64,000 nucleotides of DNA from positions 1-64,000 of the forward strand of contig JASAND010020152.1 of NCBI GenBank assembly GCA_030248195.1. The letters run 5' to 3'. This document shows, in pieces, positions 1 to 10,917 of the stretch. The DNA is from Trissonchulus latispiculum. Lineage: Eukaryota > Nematoda > Enoplea > Enoplida > Ironidae. Every line of letters begins with the position of its first letter. Positions within the stretch are counted from its first letter, which is position 1. The notes under the pieces were generated by a model. It searched no databases. It was not told the DNA's origin and saw nothing but the letters and a program-made list of their open reading frames with translations. The position numbers were made by a program, and so were the translations under genes.

Positions 1-1753
1 TGTAAGGCGAACTTCAAATACGTGCTCAGAATCTTTGAAAGCACCTTAAATCAATTCTTTTCACAAAATCGATGAGCAAAAACAATTTTTGTTGACGTTG
101 CGCTTCCAGTTTAAGTTTCTATAAATTTTTAAAATGTAAGTTAATGTCCATTTACCATGAAACCCATTTTAAACCAGCAACAAACGACAACATAAACTTA
201 ATTTCAAACGTGCGTGTCCCCAATTGAGCTTTAACCCCCTCCCCCCCAAGGGTTGGGGGGATAACGTTCAAGTGTCCTTTATAGCAAATTTTTTGAATAC
301 AATTAGTACAATGCTGATTTGATCCTACACCTGCGAGTTGCTGAAAAAGAACAATCGTTCGAAGCTCAAATCAAATCGCGCGAGTCACCTCAAAATAGCT
401 ATACAAATTCACTCTGCAAAAGCAGATCTATCCAGTTTTTTCTCCCGGTTTTTCTGCAACCAAGTTTACTCGGCAGGATTGCAACAACCAGTTTGTGTAT
501 TTCAGTTGACATCAAAGTCTGCAGTTGTAAACTGTCTGATTTTGCGTGTTGTTACGTTGCAGTCCTCTTGTGAATGCCGCGTCGATGCACAATTTGTGCA
601 GCCCAGCCAAAATGATGGTGTGTTGTGATTTAATTATTAATTTTTCTGAATTTAAATTATTGATGCATTTTATGATATGAAAACAACGTGCTTTGGGAAA
701 GTTGTATTCCTTTGGAAGGTAATGCAGGTTTTTACATATCTTAATTCGTAAATTGAAGCAGCATTAAGCAGCGAGGCGAATATATATGTGAGAATTTCCA
801 TCTGACTTAAATAAAGCCCATTTCTTCCGATATTCACTAGAAAATCGATTCTGATCTATTGGTATGTATCTTTAACACGTGACATAAACCCGTGTTAGCT
901 ACTATTAAGGTAGTGATTCCTTTTGGGCATGTATTGATTGACAACCCAAATCAAGACGATATTGGATGAAGCTTGCCAAATTTCAGAAAATTAGGCTAAA
1001 ACCAGGTTGCGATACATGACTGCTAATTTTCCATTACAAAGAGAGGTTTCATCACAACTATAAAAGGGTCCCGAGGTATTTGATAGAGGTATCGAATGAT
1101 ATAATCAAATCAATGTGCCCAGTGAAAATACACAAAAACATCTTAAAAGTTGCACTTCTTCAAAAATCCATTAAAAAAGTATTCATTCGAAAGAGAAAAT
1201 ATTTAGCTTCATTTTGAGGTAAAGATGGCTTTTTAACTGCAAGTAATGGGTGACTAATCATGGTTCAAAGCTGATGTCTTCAAAAGGAAGCACCACCTTA
1301 ACCCGGGTTTCGACGTTGATAACATCGGCCCCAGCAAAACGAAACAAACCAAAGCGTCTTCTCGGGTTGTCTTTTTGTGTAGCAGGTTAAACTAGTTAAA
1401 AGGGTTTAAACTACCTAACTCTATCCTTTTCGGGCACAGGATTGAAAGAGCTATCATAGCTCATTTAACTCGCCTGCAAGGTCAGATGAGTTAGAGGGTT
1501 TAACTTTACTCTTTAGCTCGCTCGCGAAGAGGACTTCAGTCGACAGCCCCGGCCAGAAGCGGGAACAGTAGGCTAGGCTAGCTTAATTACAACCTGCAAG
1601 AGCACATAATACATAAGAGTACATATGACAGCTGTCATACTCTATGTATGAAGCGTAACACATCCTCTGCACACTAACGACCGGCCCCATCCCGCAAGTC
1701 ATACCGCAGTGACCCCCTGCAAATTGGTATCCGGTCGGAACTAAAGCTATGTG
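1..1753. other. Intergenic, no gene recognised
   Basis: No reading frame here looks like a real exon, and I see no mobile element with clear ends. The text is AT-rich with a short C-tract near 236-248. A run of TTTAAA / GAGTTA-like words at about 1385-1515 resembles similar low-complexity words at 4900-5045 and 32530-32640, which suggests an old dispersed repeat too decayed to delimit. Confidence 0.4.
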
Positions 1754-1809
1754 CTAAAGCTCGAAACAAGCACTTACAGCGCTTGTTTTGTGTCTGTTTC
1801 GAGCTTTAG
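1754..1809. repeat. Perfect 15-bp inverted repeat (hairpin)
   Basis: CTAAAGCTCGAAACA at 1754-1768 is matched by its exact reverse complement at 1795-1809. The 26-nt spacer contains a second small inverted pair (CAAGC / GCTTG). This could be a tiny palindromic MITE or a structured RNA. It is too short for an ordinary pre-miRNA and I see no flanking duplication. Confidence 0.6.
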
Positions 1810-2363
1810 AACGCAGGCACAGTAGGCAAAGTTTTGCGATGTGTTTATGTTTCAGACCAAGTTTGCTTGAATGTGTGTAGAAAAGTTGGTAAGTGCGTAC
1901 AGCAAAGCTTAAGCGAAGTAAGATCCTTGTGTAATAACGCTTATATACAAATTAGCACGCTTATATCAGTTTGCTCACAGCTAGAAATTGAAATTCCAAA
2001 AACCTTCGCGAAGGCTAGTCTGTGAGGTTCTCCCAATTAATCCGGTAATATTTTCGCGAATTTACGAATTTTTGTGAAAATCAAGTCACTATTTCTGGCC
2101 GGGACTGTACATCAAGTGCCGCAATTGGTCAATTAACAGCTACACCAAGACTACATGACGATAAATGTATGCCAAAAACTCTAGTTTCTGTTGTCAGAGC
2201 AATGCTCTAATGCTCTGCTCTGAGAGCGTAGTATTTGCTCAGGTAACATAGAGTGTGCCTAGTGGCAAACTGTTATAGCTAATTATTACTCCTGGTTGCA
2301 CATATATACCCCTGCTTTTGGCACAACTGTAGTTAAGACCGCCAACCAATTTTTCCATCAGCC

Positions 2364-2595
2364 TAAAGCCCGGCTCACACTAGGTGACAAGCATACGCAC
2401 AGGGGCAACACGCAACACGGAGACGTTCACAGTTCACCCTAGCAACGCAAAAGCATAGCCGATAGAATTTGACATTCACCCTTGCCACGCCGTCTGTTTA
2501 TAGTGTAGAACAATTTTGATTCGTTGTTGGGATTGTGTTTGTCAAAAGAGTAACTCTTGTGCTTTTGCTTGAGCGCTATTGTGAACCGGCCTTTA
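2364..2595. mobile_element. Short TIR element (MITE), 232 bp
   Basis: The left end TAAAGCCCGGCTCACACTAG and the reverse complement of the right end agree at about 17 of 20 positions, starting and ending in TAAAG/CTTTA. The interior has no coding potential. The target duplication is not clear: a TA dinucleotide could be included in the ends. It sits about 120 bp upstream of the first recognised exon of the glycosyltransferase gene, so it could lie in that gene's 5' region. Confidence 0.55.
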
Positions 2596-2717
2596 TTCTG
2601 CGAAGCGCCAGATCAAGCTTACGCACACAACTAAACGAAACCCTAATCGTTACACACTTTGTGAGTAATGTTTAGTTTTAGAGTATTCAAGTTTACAGTG
2701 CTGTGTCCTTATTTCAG

Positions 2718-5700
2718 CACCACTGTCGATGTCGTCTCGTTGTGCTGGTGCTGGTTGTTGGTGCTCTTTGGCTGCTGTATTGGCGCAGAACGCGATTCGA
2801 TTATGACCAGGAAAAACCTTCCTTCCGGGCACTGGCCAAAGTCTGGGGGCCGGATGGGAAACCGAAATCGCCGGATATCAATGAACCAATGATTGGTATG
2901 CTTTTGTATCACTTTTTTGCTACTGTAGCGTACTGTCTGAGAAAGGGAAAAATGTTAGCAAATGATAAAAATTGATTGCAGTTTGATTGGTTAAGGGGAG
3001 CCCAGTGTAATTTTTCCAACCGCTGTAACTAAACACCCTTCCAAATCGAAACAGGAATGTAATGCACGTAAGGAACTGAAATTGTCACGCCTCAAGTGAA
3101 AGTTTTGGCCCTCAGGTCTAGGGTCACTTCTCTTGGAAAGAAGCTTAAAGAAGCCTGATTCGTTTATATTAATTCGAAGCATGTGCTGACAATAAAATTA
3201 TTCCAATTCCAGGTTTTTCTACTTAATTCCTGAATCCGCAGTCCCCTTTACTTATACCAAGAGTCCATAATATTTTCCCTTATATTAATATAGAAGAAGA
3301 GTAAGCCACTAGAGGACTCCTCTTCTTGGCATTGCGTAACGGTGCTCCGCCCACCATACGCGAATGTTCCCCCGTTTGGGGAGGGGTCGACAAGCATACC
3401 CCCATCCGTTTGGTGGGGGGGGTATGCAAAAGGGGTTTCCATTTGAGGGGGGGGGGAGGTCGCTGAAAGCGGTCCCCGTTTGGGGGGGGGTCGCTTAAGC
3501 AGGATAAGTTTGGCTCATTCTAATTGGCTGTTGGCGACCCCCCCCCCAACGGGGACCCATTTTCGAATAGAACAAAAACTACCGTAATCCTCTGCTCTAC
3601 CCCCCCACCAAACGGACGGGGGGTATGCGCTGTCGATTTGGTTGACCCCCCCCAAGCGGGGGAACATTCGCGTATTGTGGTCGGAGCACCGTTACGCAAT
3701 GCCAGGAAGAGAAGCCCTCTAGTGGCCTACTCTTCTTCTATAATATAAGGGAATTATAGACTCTTGCTTATACTTATAGGTTACGACAGCAGTGTGGACT
3801 GTAACGAACTCGTGGAGGATTTCTTGTACGCCAATGATTCGATGCGGCTTCGATTTGCGGGAAGCATTTCTAGACAACATTTCGTCTACAATAGTGACCT
3901 CAGATTGTATACTTACAATGGTAAAGTTCTTGGACTTTGAGGGATCTCTAAATCTGTGCTATACTGCAGTTTTTAAGCAAATGGCAACCAATCCGCCACC
4001 GGACTTTGGCATTCACTTTTCATCAGTTTAACAATTTTCTCAACGAGTGGAAGTATTTCACTAATTTTATCTTAATAATCTGTTTTCTAAACTGTGCCTG
4101 AAGTTCATGTCTTAGTGTCTTAGGAACCAAACATTGAAGAACATTGACTTTATCTCGTACTGTCTAATTTCCTGCAATGTATTTTCATGGCACAAGCTAA
4201 TCGCAGAAGCAAGTTGTCATCTTTTCAGCTATGAAATCTTAATTTAAAATTTTTAATTCTAAAATATCATTCATCCTAAGTTGTAAGTTATTTTCAGGAC
4301 GAAAAATACTTTGGACCTTCTGGGATTTTGCGCCAATGCCCGCCTTTCTAAAACTCAGCCTTCTGAGCATCAAATGTCACAACGAACCGCTAGCACAGCT
4401 GATTGTACTAAACACGGAGGCAGTGCAACAGCTGCTAGACAGGAAACTGCACGAAGCGTTCCATTATATGATCCCTGCGCACAAGGCTGACTATATCAGG
4501 GGCCGTATACTAGAGCAATTTGGTGGCCTCTGGTTTGATGCCGACTCCATTGGTTTCGGCCCGCTGATTGGTCAGTACGACTACCTCAAGTAAATGCATG
4601 AACAAAGTTGGTTATGGCAACCATTTAAGTTTTTCCCAAAAACAATCAAAATATCCGTTTGCTATTTGTGAGTTGCGACAATTGACGAATTGATTATCTT
4701 ACCTTTTCTCTTGTATTGTATTTTTATCTTTATACAGTATTGCTTGATGGTCTGCAACTTTCTTTCATTTTTTAATCTATCCCATTAAACACAGAGTTTG
4801 CTTTACATTAGGTTAAATTTGATTTAATCAATATAAAATCATTCAATCATTTAAAAATCATTTAAAATCAGAACCATTTGAAATCTGATTTAATCTACTC
4901 TAACCCAGAGAAAACTTGTACTTAGCATATTTTCGCGCGCGAGTTTAAAGAGTCAAGTTGAAATTGTTTTACCTAGTTTAACTGGGCAGGCCCGTAACAG
5001 TTCTCTACTCTTTAACTCTGGTCCTTAGTCCTTAACTCCGAAAAGGTCCTTAGTAAACAGAAAATCTTATGCAAAAGGCAAAGCTTAGTGAGCTCTGAAA
5101 GCAAATTTTCTTCCATCAACGGCATGTTATGGTTTTAGAATATTTTGGAAATTGTCTGTAAAATTGTCAATTTCTTTGTCAATTTTTTCAGATCTATAGA
5201 CATGTTCGGGTATTCCTGGGAACCAGCTCGACAAAACATCGGAATGGGTCTAATCGGGCCGGTGATCGCGAAATCAGACTTTCTGGTGGCGATGGTGCGA
5301 CAAGTCGAGGAAACCTTGGATTACCATTTGCCCAGAATGAAATACTCAAACAGGGTGAGGAAAAATGTAAATGAATGAAAAGATGAAAATAAAAAGAATT
5401 TTTTCTGTTCTTTTTTATTTCTTTTCTATTTTCTTTCTACTTCTAGTCGTTTGAAGTTCTATTTCATCAGCAATTTTCAGTGAAATTTTAGGGACTGTTT
5501 TGGGCAGTTATATGCTACAAGCGAGTCAAATATAGGTTAAGACAGTTAAATTATATTTCTGTTTTACGAAAAGATTTCATATTTTTGTGTCGAGGTCAAC
5601 ATGGTCTATAACTTATTATTAATTCCTATCATCAAAGAAAATGAGGTAAACGCGGGCTAGTAGGCTGATACACCAAGGATACAGGCATCAATCGTAAAGT

Positions 5701-6102
5701 AATACTGAAATAAAACCTTTAGAATTATTTATTTTTTAGGACACCATTTCCTGGACAGAGATTTTGGGCGACATTTGGATACCGGGACTGGACAGATTTG
5801 TCGGGAGCGGAAGGCTACGGTTTGACAGCGCTCCAGGTGCCTGGACCTATGGACAGCTGGTCCTGCTTTATCTCAGATCCATTTTCAGATCCCATACGGG
5901 CCCACTGTTTCAGCTCAATCCCACACCCCTGCTGATCTATCACAATTCTCAGGTTCCCGATTCGCTGAGAACCAGCAATCTGACTGAATTTCTGTCCTGG
6001 CGGACGCTGATTCATGCCTTGTTTAAGGAATCCTTTGCTCAGTGTCATCTGGCCAGGAAAGGCTGTTTTGGCCAGCGAATAAATCAGTTGTTTGTCACTT
6101 AA
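2718..6102 (+). CDS. DXD-type glycosyltransferase (caps-synthesis / sugar-transferase fold), 5 exons
   Basis: The exons I assemble are 2718-2895, 3780-3920, 4298-4589, 5192-5354 and 5740-6102. Each junction is GT-AG and the frame is kept across all of them, giving 378 codons and a stop. Exon 1 encodes a hydrophobic segment (LVVLVLVVGALWLLYW) followed by arginines, as in a type II Golgi signal anchor. Exon 3 carries the catalytic core: a KILWTFWDF strand, then ADYIRGRILEQFGGLWFDAD, in which DAD is the nucleotide-sugar/metal-binding DXD motif. Exons 4-5 complete the domain. This layout is typical of the capsular-polysaccharide-synthesis and alpha-1,4-transferase-like families; the sugar donor and acceptor cannot be told. 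No in-frame ATG exists in exon 1 (stop at 2679, acceptor TTTCAG at 2711-2717), so a 5' exon with the start codon is missing; a GTGAGT donor at 2661 may belong to it. An AATAAA lies at 6508-6513. Confidence 0.8.
3258..3766. mobile_element. Foldback element copy 1 (CCCCGTTTGGGG-iteron family) in intron 1 of the glycosyltransferase gene
   Basis: The ends CAAGAGTCCATAAT and ATTATAGACTCTTG are inverted repeats, and the homology continues inward for about 130 bp on each side. The core is filled with alternating CCCCCAAACGGGGAC-type iterons. A 7-bp direct repeat CTTATAC (3251-3257 and 3767-3773) flanks it as a target duplication. The right end stops 13 bp before the exon 2 boundary, so the 3' splice site follows the element directly. 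There is no transposase; ORFs inside are G/C-tract artefacts. Confidence 0.75.
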
Positions 6103-7744
6103 ATTTAAGTCTTGCCGACTGTGCATTCCTAAGTAGCTACTTTTTGTCTTTAGTTGGTTCCTGATTTAGGTCCCATTTATTAGACAAGTCAGCATGTAGT
6201 AATCAAACAAAATGTCACTAACGTCACTGGTTATAAAGGTTCTGCTTGCGCCGAGAATAGACTGCAAGCATATTGATTGACCTTCTGTAACAAACTGAAA
6301 ATTAACGTAGCCCTTAGCACACACATATGTTGAGCCAGAGCAAAATCTCTTTGAGTTACGATTTTCTCGATATAGTCCCTGCTTGTCTTTGATCCGCCCT
6401 GAATTAGTTGAGAGACCCAGTTTAAAGCCTGGGTGCTTGACGGTAGCGCTACGCACTAGTTATTGAATCATACCTAGCTTTGAGGTTAACCCATGGCTAC
6501 GACCCAGAATAAAAGTATTCGATACGGTGATGTTGCCAATGGTCAAAACTGAAAAGCTGTCTAAAAGGGCTCATTAAGCTATCAGTCGAAAGCTTTTATT
6601 CAGTGGATAAAATGATGTAATAGGCAGAAAGCGCCAAATCTAGGGAAAATGGGATATGGTGCCTCAAAGCGGTCAAAAATGAACAAAACTGGCGAAAATA
6701 GGTCTAAATTTAAAGTTTACGGATCGGGCTAGAATTGGTGTCATTCCAAATCTATGAAATACCAGAAAAAGCGTTATAATAAAGGCAAAGTCTGAAAGTG
6801 TTCAGAAATTGTGTTGTAGACTGGTTTGTGCAATAAAAAGTACTTGATGTATGATACGGTGAAGTTGCGAATTTCGTCAATTCTGAGTTTAAGCTTAAGG
6901 GTAGTAGATTACAATTGCAATGAAGTGATTCAATCACTAATCATAAAGTCAACATTAGCCTAATAATGAAAAATTAATCAATATTTTTTACATTTTATTT
7001 CGAAATACATATAGGTGCTGTAACATTGCCATCTTAGCTAATGAATGGCTCACGAAAGCACTTCGTTAGAAGTGACTAAAAAATTGACAAGTTGATTTTT
7101 GACTTTGGTAGACTAATTTTAACCAAACAGGCGTGGAAACGGCGCAGATTAAAGAATTTTAGTTGGACATACAGACTTGCATACGCAGGTGCGACTGACT
7201 GAAAACATGGCGAAGATTATCTGGCTTAGGTACTTATGATGCCCCGCTTGTCCCTGCACAGGTGTAGAGGTGTTAGGTGGTTGGAAGTCATTTTTCCAAA
7301 CCATTGCAAAAAAAATTTGGAGGTCCCTTCCCGCCTACTGCGGGGTGGAGTGTAGTCGCGCCGAAGGGTATTTTTAAGGTAAATTTTGCAACAATCTTCA
7401 AAGACTTTCAAAATTTTGGCTGTGCTTATTGTTGCGAGATATGCACGTTTTTCACTGTTTTGTGCACTTTCTGACTAAATCTTAACCTTATTTTGGACTC
7501 GGAAACATGTTGGCAATCAAGGTTTTGGGCTTGTTAAAAGCACTTCATTGCTGATAGTTTTTGTCTTTCGAAACGGGTAAAACAAGATTTATGGCATAAA
7601 AATAGAACCATTTGGGGGTTTAAAAGGGGCCCCCAGAAAATGTCCGGGCAGGGTCTGGGGAGGACCAATTTCCGTCATAACTACGTCCACACTAACCCAG
7701 ACACCAGAACTTTACTGGAAACTTGGTTCCGACTTGAGGGTGGA
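6103..7744. other. Intergenic DNA 3' of the glycosyltransferase gene
   Basis: Beyond a candidate poly(A) signal at 6508-6513 I see no convincing exon on either strand. Short ORFs here have no recognisable domains and no good splice signals. A G/C-rich stretch at 7615-7665 and an unresolved segment at 7290-7380 may be repeat remnants. Confidence 0.4.
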
Positions 7745-7752
7745 GTTCTGGA

Positions 7753-8035
7753 TAGAGATGAGCATTTCGGCCCGTCGGCTCGGCCCGGGCCGGATCAGTT
7801 CTAGAAAATGTTGTAAAATCACCAAAATTAGCTACACATTTACTGATTCTGATTATTTTATTGCAAAATTTAACATTTCGTAGCATAATTTAGCCTCTCC
7901 ATCATGCATTGACGCCTTTGAAATAATATTGTTAGTAAAATTTTGGAATTTTACTTTTGGGGAGCCTGGCCGGGCCGAAAAATTTTGCGAGCGGGCCGGG
8001 CCGGGCCGAACAAATCCGGCCCGTGCTCATCTCTA
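7753..8035. mobile_element. hAT-like MITE with GGGCCGGGCC interior, 283 bp
   Basis: The ends are TAGAGATGAGCA and its exact inverted partner TGCTCATCTCTA, which fit the YARNG consensus of hAT ends. A perfect 8-bp target duplication GTTCTGGA lies at 7745-7752 and 8036-8043. The subterminal DNA is built of GGCCCG / CGGGCC iterons while the middle is AT-rich. It is non-coding, hence non-autonomous. A relative may lie at 30951-31154. Confidence 0.85.
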
Positions 8036-8155
8036 GTTCTGGAATCCCTGACTATTTTTCCAAACCACCCTAAGGTCAGGACATCACACATTAATCCAAA
8101 AACAGTTTTAGGTATAAAAGTATGAAAATGCAAATGTGACCATCTTAACTAAGCA

Positions 8156-8536
8156 TCGGATCAATTGAACGTTACCCACTTAATAAACGTTGGTCAACTT
8201 TATTGACTTGAAATCAACCAACTTTGAGCATGGTTTATGCATCGTTGGGATGCCAGAAATGTGCTCAATTTAATAGTGTCAAGCAGTTTGCTGTTGCTTG
8301 CCTGCTGTAAAAAGTTAAGCTAAAAAACTAACAAAAATGGCAAAAAAGCAGTGACTTTGATAGTCTTTTGAGCATATAACTTTTTTCCAACAGCAAGCAA
8401 CAACAAACACCATTATGCAGAGCGCACCTCAAGCATTCCAACGATCTGGAAATCATGCTCAAAGATTTGGTTAATCTCTTGCAATAAATCTTTGAAGTTC
8501 ACCAATATTTCCTGGTAGGATAAAGTTCAACTGATC
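8156..8536. mobile_element. Palindromic MITE, about 380 bp
   Basis: The two halves are imperfect inverted copies along most of their length: the GGATCAATTGAAC end matches GTTCAACTGATCC, and inner blocks such as TTTGAGCATG and GCTGTTGCTTGC are also mirrored. A 7-bp direct repeat CTAAGCA (8149-8155 and 8537-8543) is the probable target duplication. It has no coding potential. Confidence 0.65.
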
Positions 8537-8887
8537 CTAAGCAACACTTGATTAATGGGCCAAATGACAGTCATTTCCTAGTGTAATCTGGCTACATATG
8601 TAATAAAATTAAAAATTAGGTATATTATAACAGTTTTTCAGCAAAAGTCTCTGCGTCTTTACAGCCCCACTTTGTAATTAGGGACAACTAGGTTTAATAA
8701 CTAGATTCGAAAAATTGCCTAAGAAAAGGAAAGAAAAGAAGGAACCATCTGAAAGCTTTCAGTACGTTGCTAGTTAATTGCCAAACATGTGTTAATAACC
8801 AATTTCAATGTTCCGCGCCATGTAATCATTGTACAGAACTGTTTGTGTTCATCGTTCATCGTCCATTGTCAATGTTTGTCAAAACAT

Positions 8888-9495
8888 CCAGGGGCCGGTT
8901 CCATAAAAGTTTGCGAGTACTTGACTCGACAACTAGACTCATGCTTGTTGTCGAGTCTAGTGCCTCAAGTGTACCATAAAACTCTCGCAGTCGAGTAGCT
9001 ACTAGCACTCGACATGCGAGTTTAGCTTCTCACAAGTTTGAACACTAGTGAACTAATCGGGTTCCATAAAACTTTCGTCTTGCCTTGCTAGTACGCTACT
9101 AGCACCCGTCTAGTTCTCTAGTCTATTTTGACTAGAGAAGTGACACTTAAAGTTTGATAACTTTTTCATTTTTTATCAAAATAAACTCAAAATCAAGAGA
9201 TGCACGTTTTTGAATTTTTTTTGAATGTCTGCAATTTTTACAAAGTTTCATTGAGATATGAATTTTATGTGATTTTTTACATGATTATGGTTATTTTCTG
9301 GCGAACTCGCACTCGTAGTGTTAGTCCTCGCACTAGCACTGCTAGTTTGGCGAGTCGCCGCACTCGCTTAGCTAATTTCGTCGAGTCAAGCGAAAAGTTT
9401 TATGGTACACTTGACTCGACGACTAGCACTAGAATTGCGAGTTCTTGCATGCTAGTACCAGTATGCGAGTCAAAGTTTTATGGAACCGACCCCAG
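8888..9495. mobile_element. Foldback element with ACTCGAC / CTAGTGC iterons
   Basis: GGGGCCGGTTCCATAAAA at the left and TTTTATGGAACCGACCCC at the right are inverted repeats. The arms consist of repeated ACTCGAC, GCGAG and CTAGTAC/CTAGCAC words, and the GTTCCATAAAACTTT word recurs inside at about 9060. The centre (9150-9290) is AT-rich. The outer bases CCAGGGGCC / CTGGGGTC resemble those of the element at 28752-29590. I could not find a clear target duplication. Confidence 0.65.
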
Positions 9496-9584
9496 AATTG
9501 CCTCAGCAGTCAAACATTTCTAGTTTCATTAAAGGCAGTCTGGTCATTGAAAACGAACATAGACGATTTTTGATCGATGATTAG

Positions 9585-9710
9585 AGAACGGTCCGGTGCT
9601 GAGCTGCGTTTGGCACAACCGGGTCCGAGGTTGCGGCGGATGTTACGAACAGCTCAGCTCCGAGGTCAGCTACATCAATGATGTCATCAGCGGTTTCGGA
9701 TGGAAATTTC
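9585..9710 (+). CDS. Isolated exon of an unrecognised cysteine-containing protein
   Basis: One frame is open and has a balanced composition; it begins ENGPVLSCVWHNRVRGCGGC and runs on to a glycine/aromatic-rich end. An AG lies at 9583-9586 and a consensus GTAAGT donor starts at 9711 (phase 1). The local GC and codon quality are higher than in the surroundings. I do not recognise the family. The neighbouring exons are not identified; mobile elements interrupt the next several kilobases. Confidence 0.45.
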
Positions 9711-9826
9711 GTAAGTTTTAGCTATTTTCGTAAAGGATTGAAGCCGTATAAGTCAGAAATACCCGAAAGGAAACCAACACCTTAAAGGCTTTGCCCTACG
9801 TGTAAGCACAGAGATAGACTAGTACC

Positions 9827-10428
9827 AGGGGGGGTCGCCAAATCATACCCCCCCCCCGTTTGGTGGGGGGTAGGCAACAGCCAATCAGAATGCAGAAACC
9901 CCCTCCCCGTTTTTTGGGGGGTAGGCAGGCTGATTCTGGCTTTTGAAAAAGGGTCCCCGTTGGGGGGGGGGTCGACACAAGAGGTCCCCGTTTGGTGGGG
10001 GGGGTGGTATGCAAACGGGGTCCCCGTTTGGGGGGGTCGCCAACAGCCAATCAGAATGAACAAAACTTAGCCTGCTTGAGCGACCCCCCCCCCAAACGGG
10101 GACCCATTTTCGAATAGAACAAAAACTACCGTAATCCTCTGCTCTACCCCCCACCAAACGGAGGGGAGTTTCTGCAATCTGATTGGCTGTTGGCTACCCC
10201 CCACCAAACGGGGACCTCTTTTGGCTACCCCCCCACCAAACGGGGACCTCTTTTTGGCTACCCCCCCCCCCACCAAACGGAGGGGGGGTATGCTATGTCG
10301 AGCTGGTCGACCCCCAAACGGGGGTACATTCGCGTATTGTGGTCGGAGCACCGTTACGCAATGCAGTGAAGAGAAGCCCTCTAGTGGCTTACTCTTCTTC
10401 TTAATAATAGTGCAATTATGCACTCTTG
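9827..10428. mobile_element. Foldback element copy 2 (CCCCGTTTGGGG-iteron family)
   Basis: The right part is nearly the same as the right arm of the copy at 3258-3766, ending in CACTCTTG. The interior is a cluster of GGGGTCCCCGTTTGG-type iterons in both orientations. A perfect 8-bp duplication CTAGTACC lies at 9819-9826 and 10429-10436. The opposite arm of the host element still has the unoccupied site (CTAATACC on its minus strand, 12456-12463), which fixes both ends. Compared with copy 1, the outer part of the left terminal repeat is absent although the duplication is intact. Confidence 0.8.
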
Positions 10429-10917
10429 CTAGTACCGTGTTATCTTAAAGTCGCAAAGGACATAACTGATTGGGTGGAAAATAGCAAAAACGAACGGACA
10501 ATGGCAGATTTAAAAGGACGATACTGATTGAGTTAGTATTAAACAAAATCCTGGGTGATGGGGAACAGTAGTAAACAGAATGTTTGTCCTTAAAAGTGTG
10601 CGGAGCTGAAGTATCTCGAGCATCTTCTTATTCGGGTTAGCTGATATCTGCCATACCGTGGTGAATCAAGCTGCTTGTAGGTTGATGTCGTCCGGCACTC
10701 TCGATGCCATCAAGCGATATATTTCGGATCGAGATCAAATCACCATCTTGTGAGAATGTTTACTAAGCATTTCCAGCCCATCGTTTGCAACATCCTAAGT
10801 TCGCTATCAGCGCACTGCATTTAATGACGAAGCGATCTTATACAATCCTCCAATTCATGCAGATCCTGCTCCAGAGCATAGCTTAATTCCGCATAGGTTT
10901 TTGAGGATAAATATTAT

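Noticed and set aside
1754..1809. pre-miRNA
   Set aside because: The stem is only 15 bp with a 26-nt loop, too short for a canonical animal precursor.
9782..10448. Pro/Gly-rich ORFs on both strands
   Set aside because: They are translations of the C/G iterons of the foldback element, and the same happens at 3248-3748. No domain or stable frame between copies.
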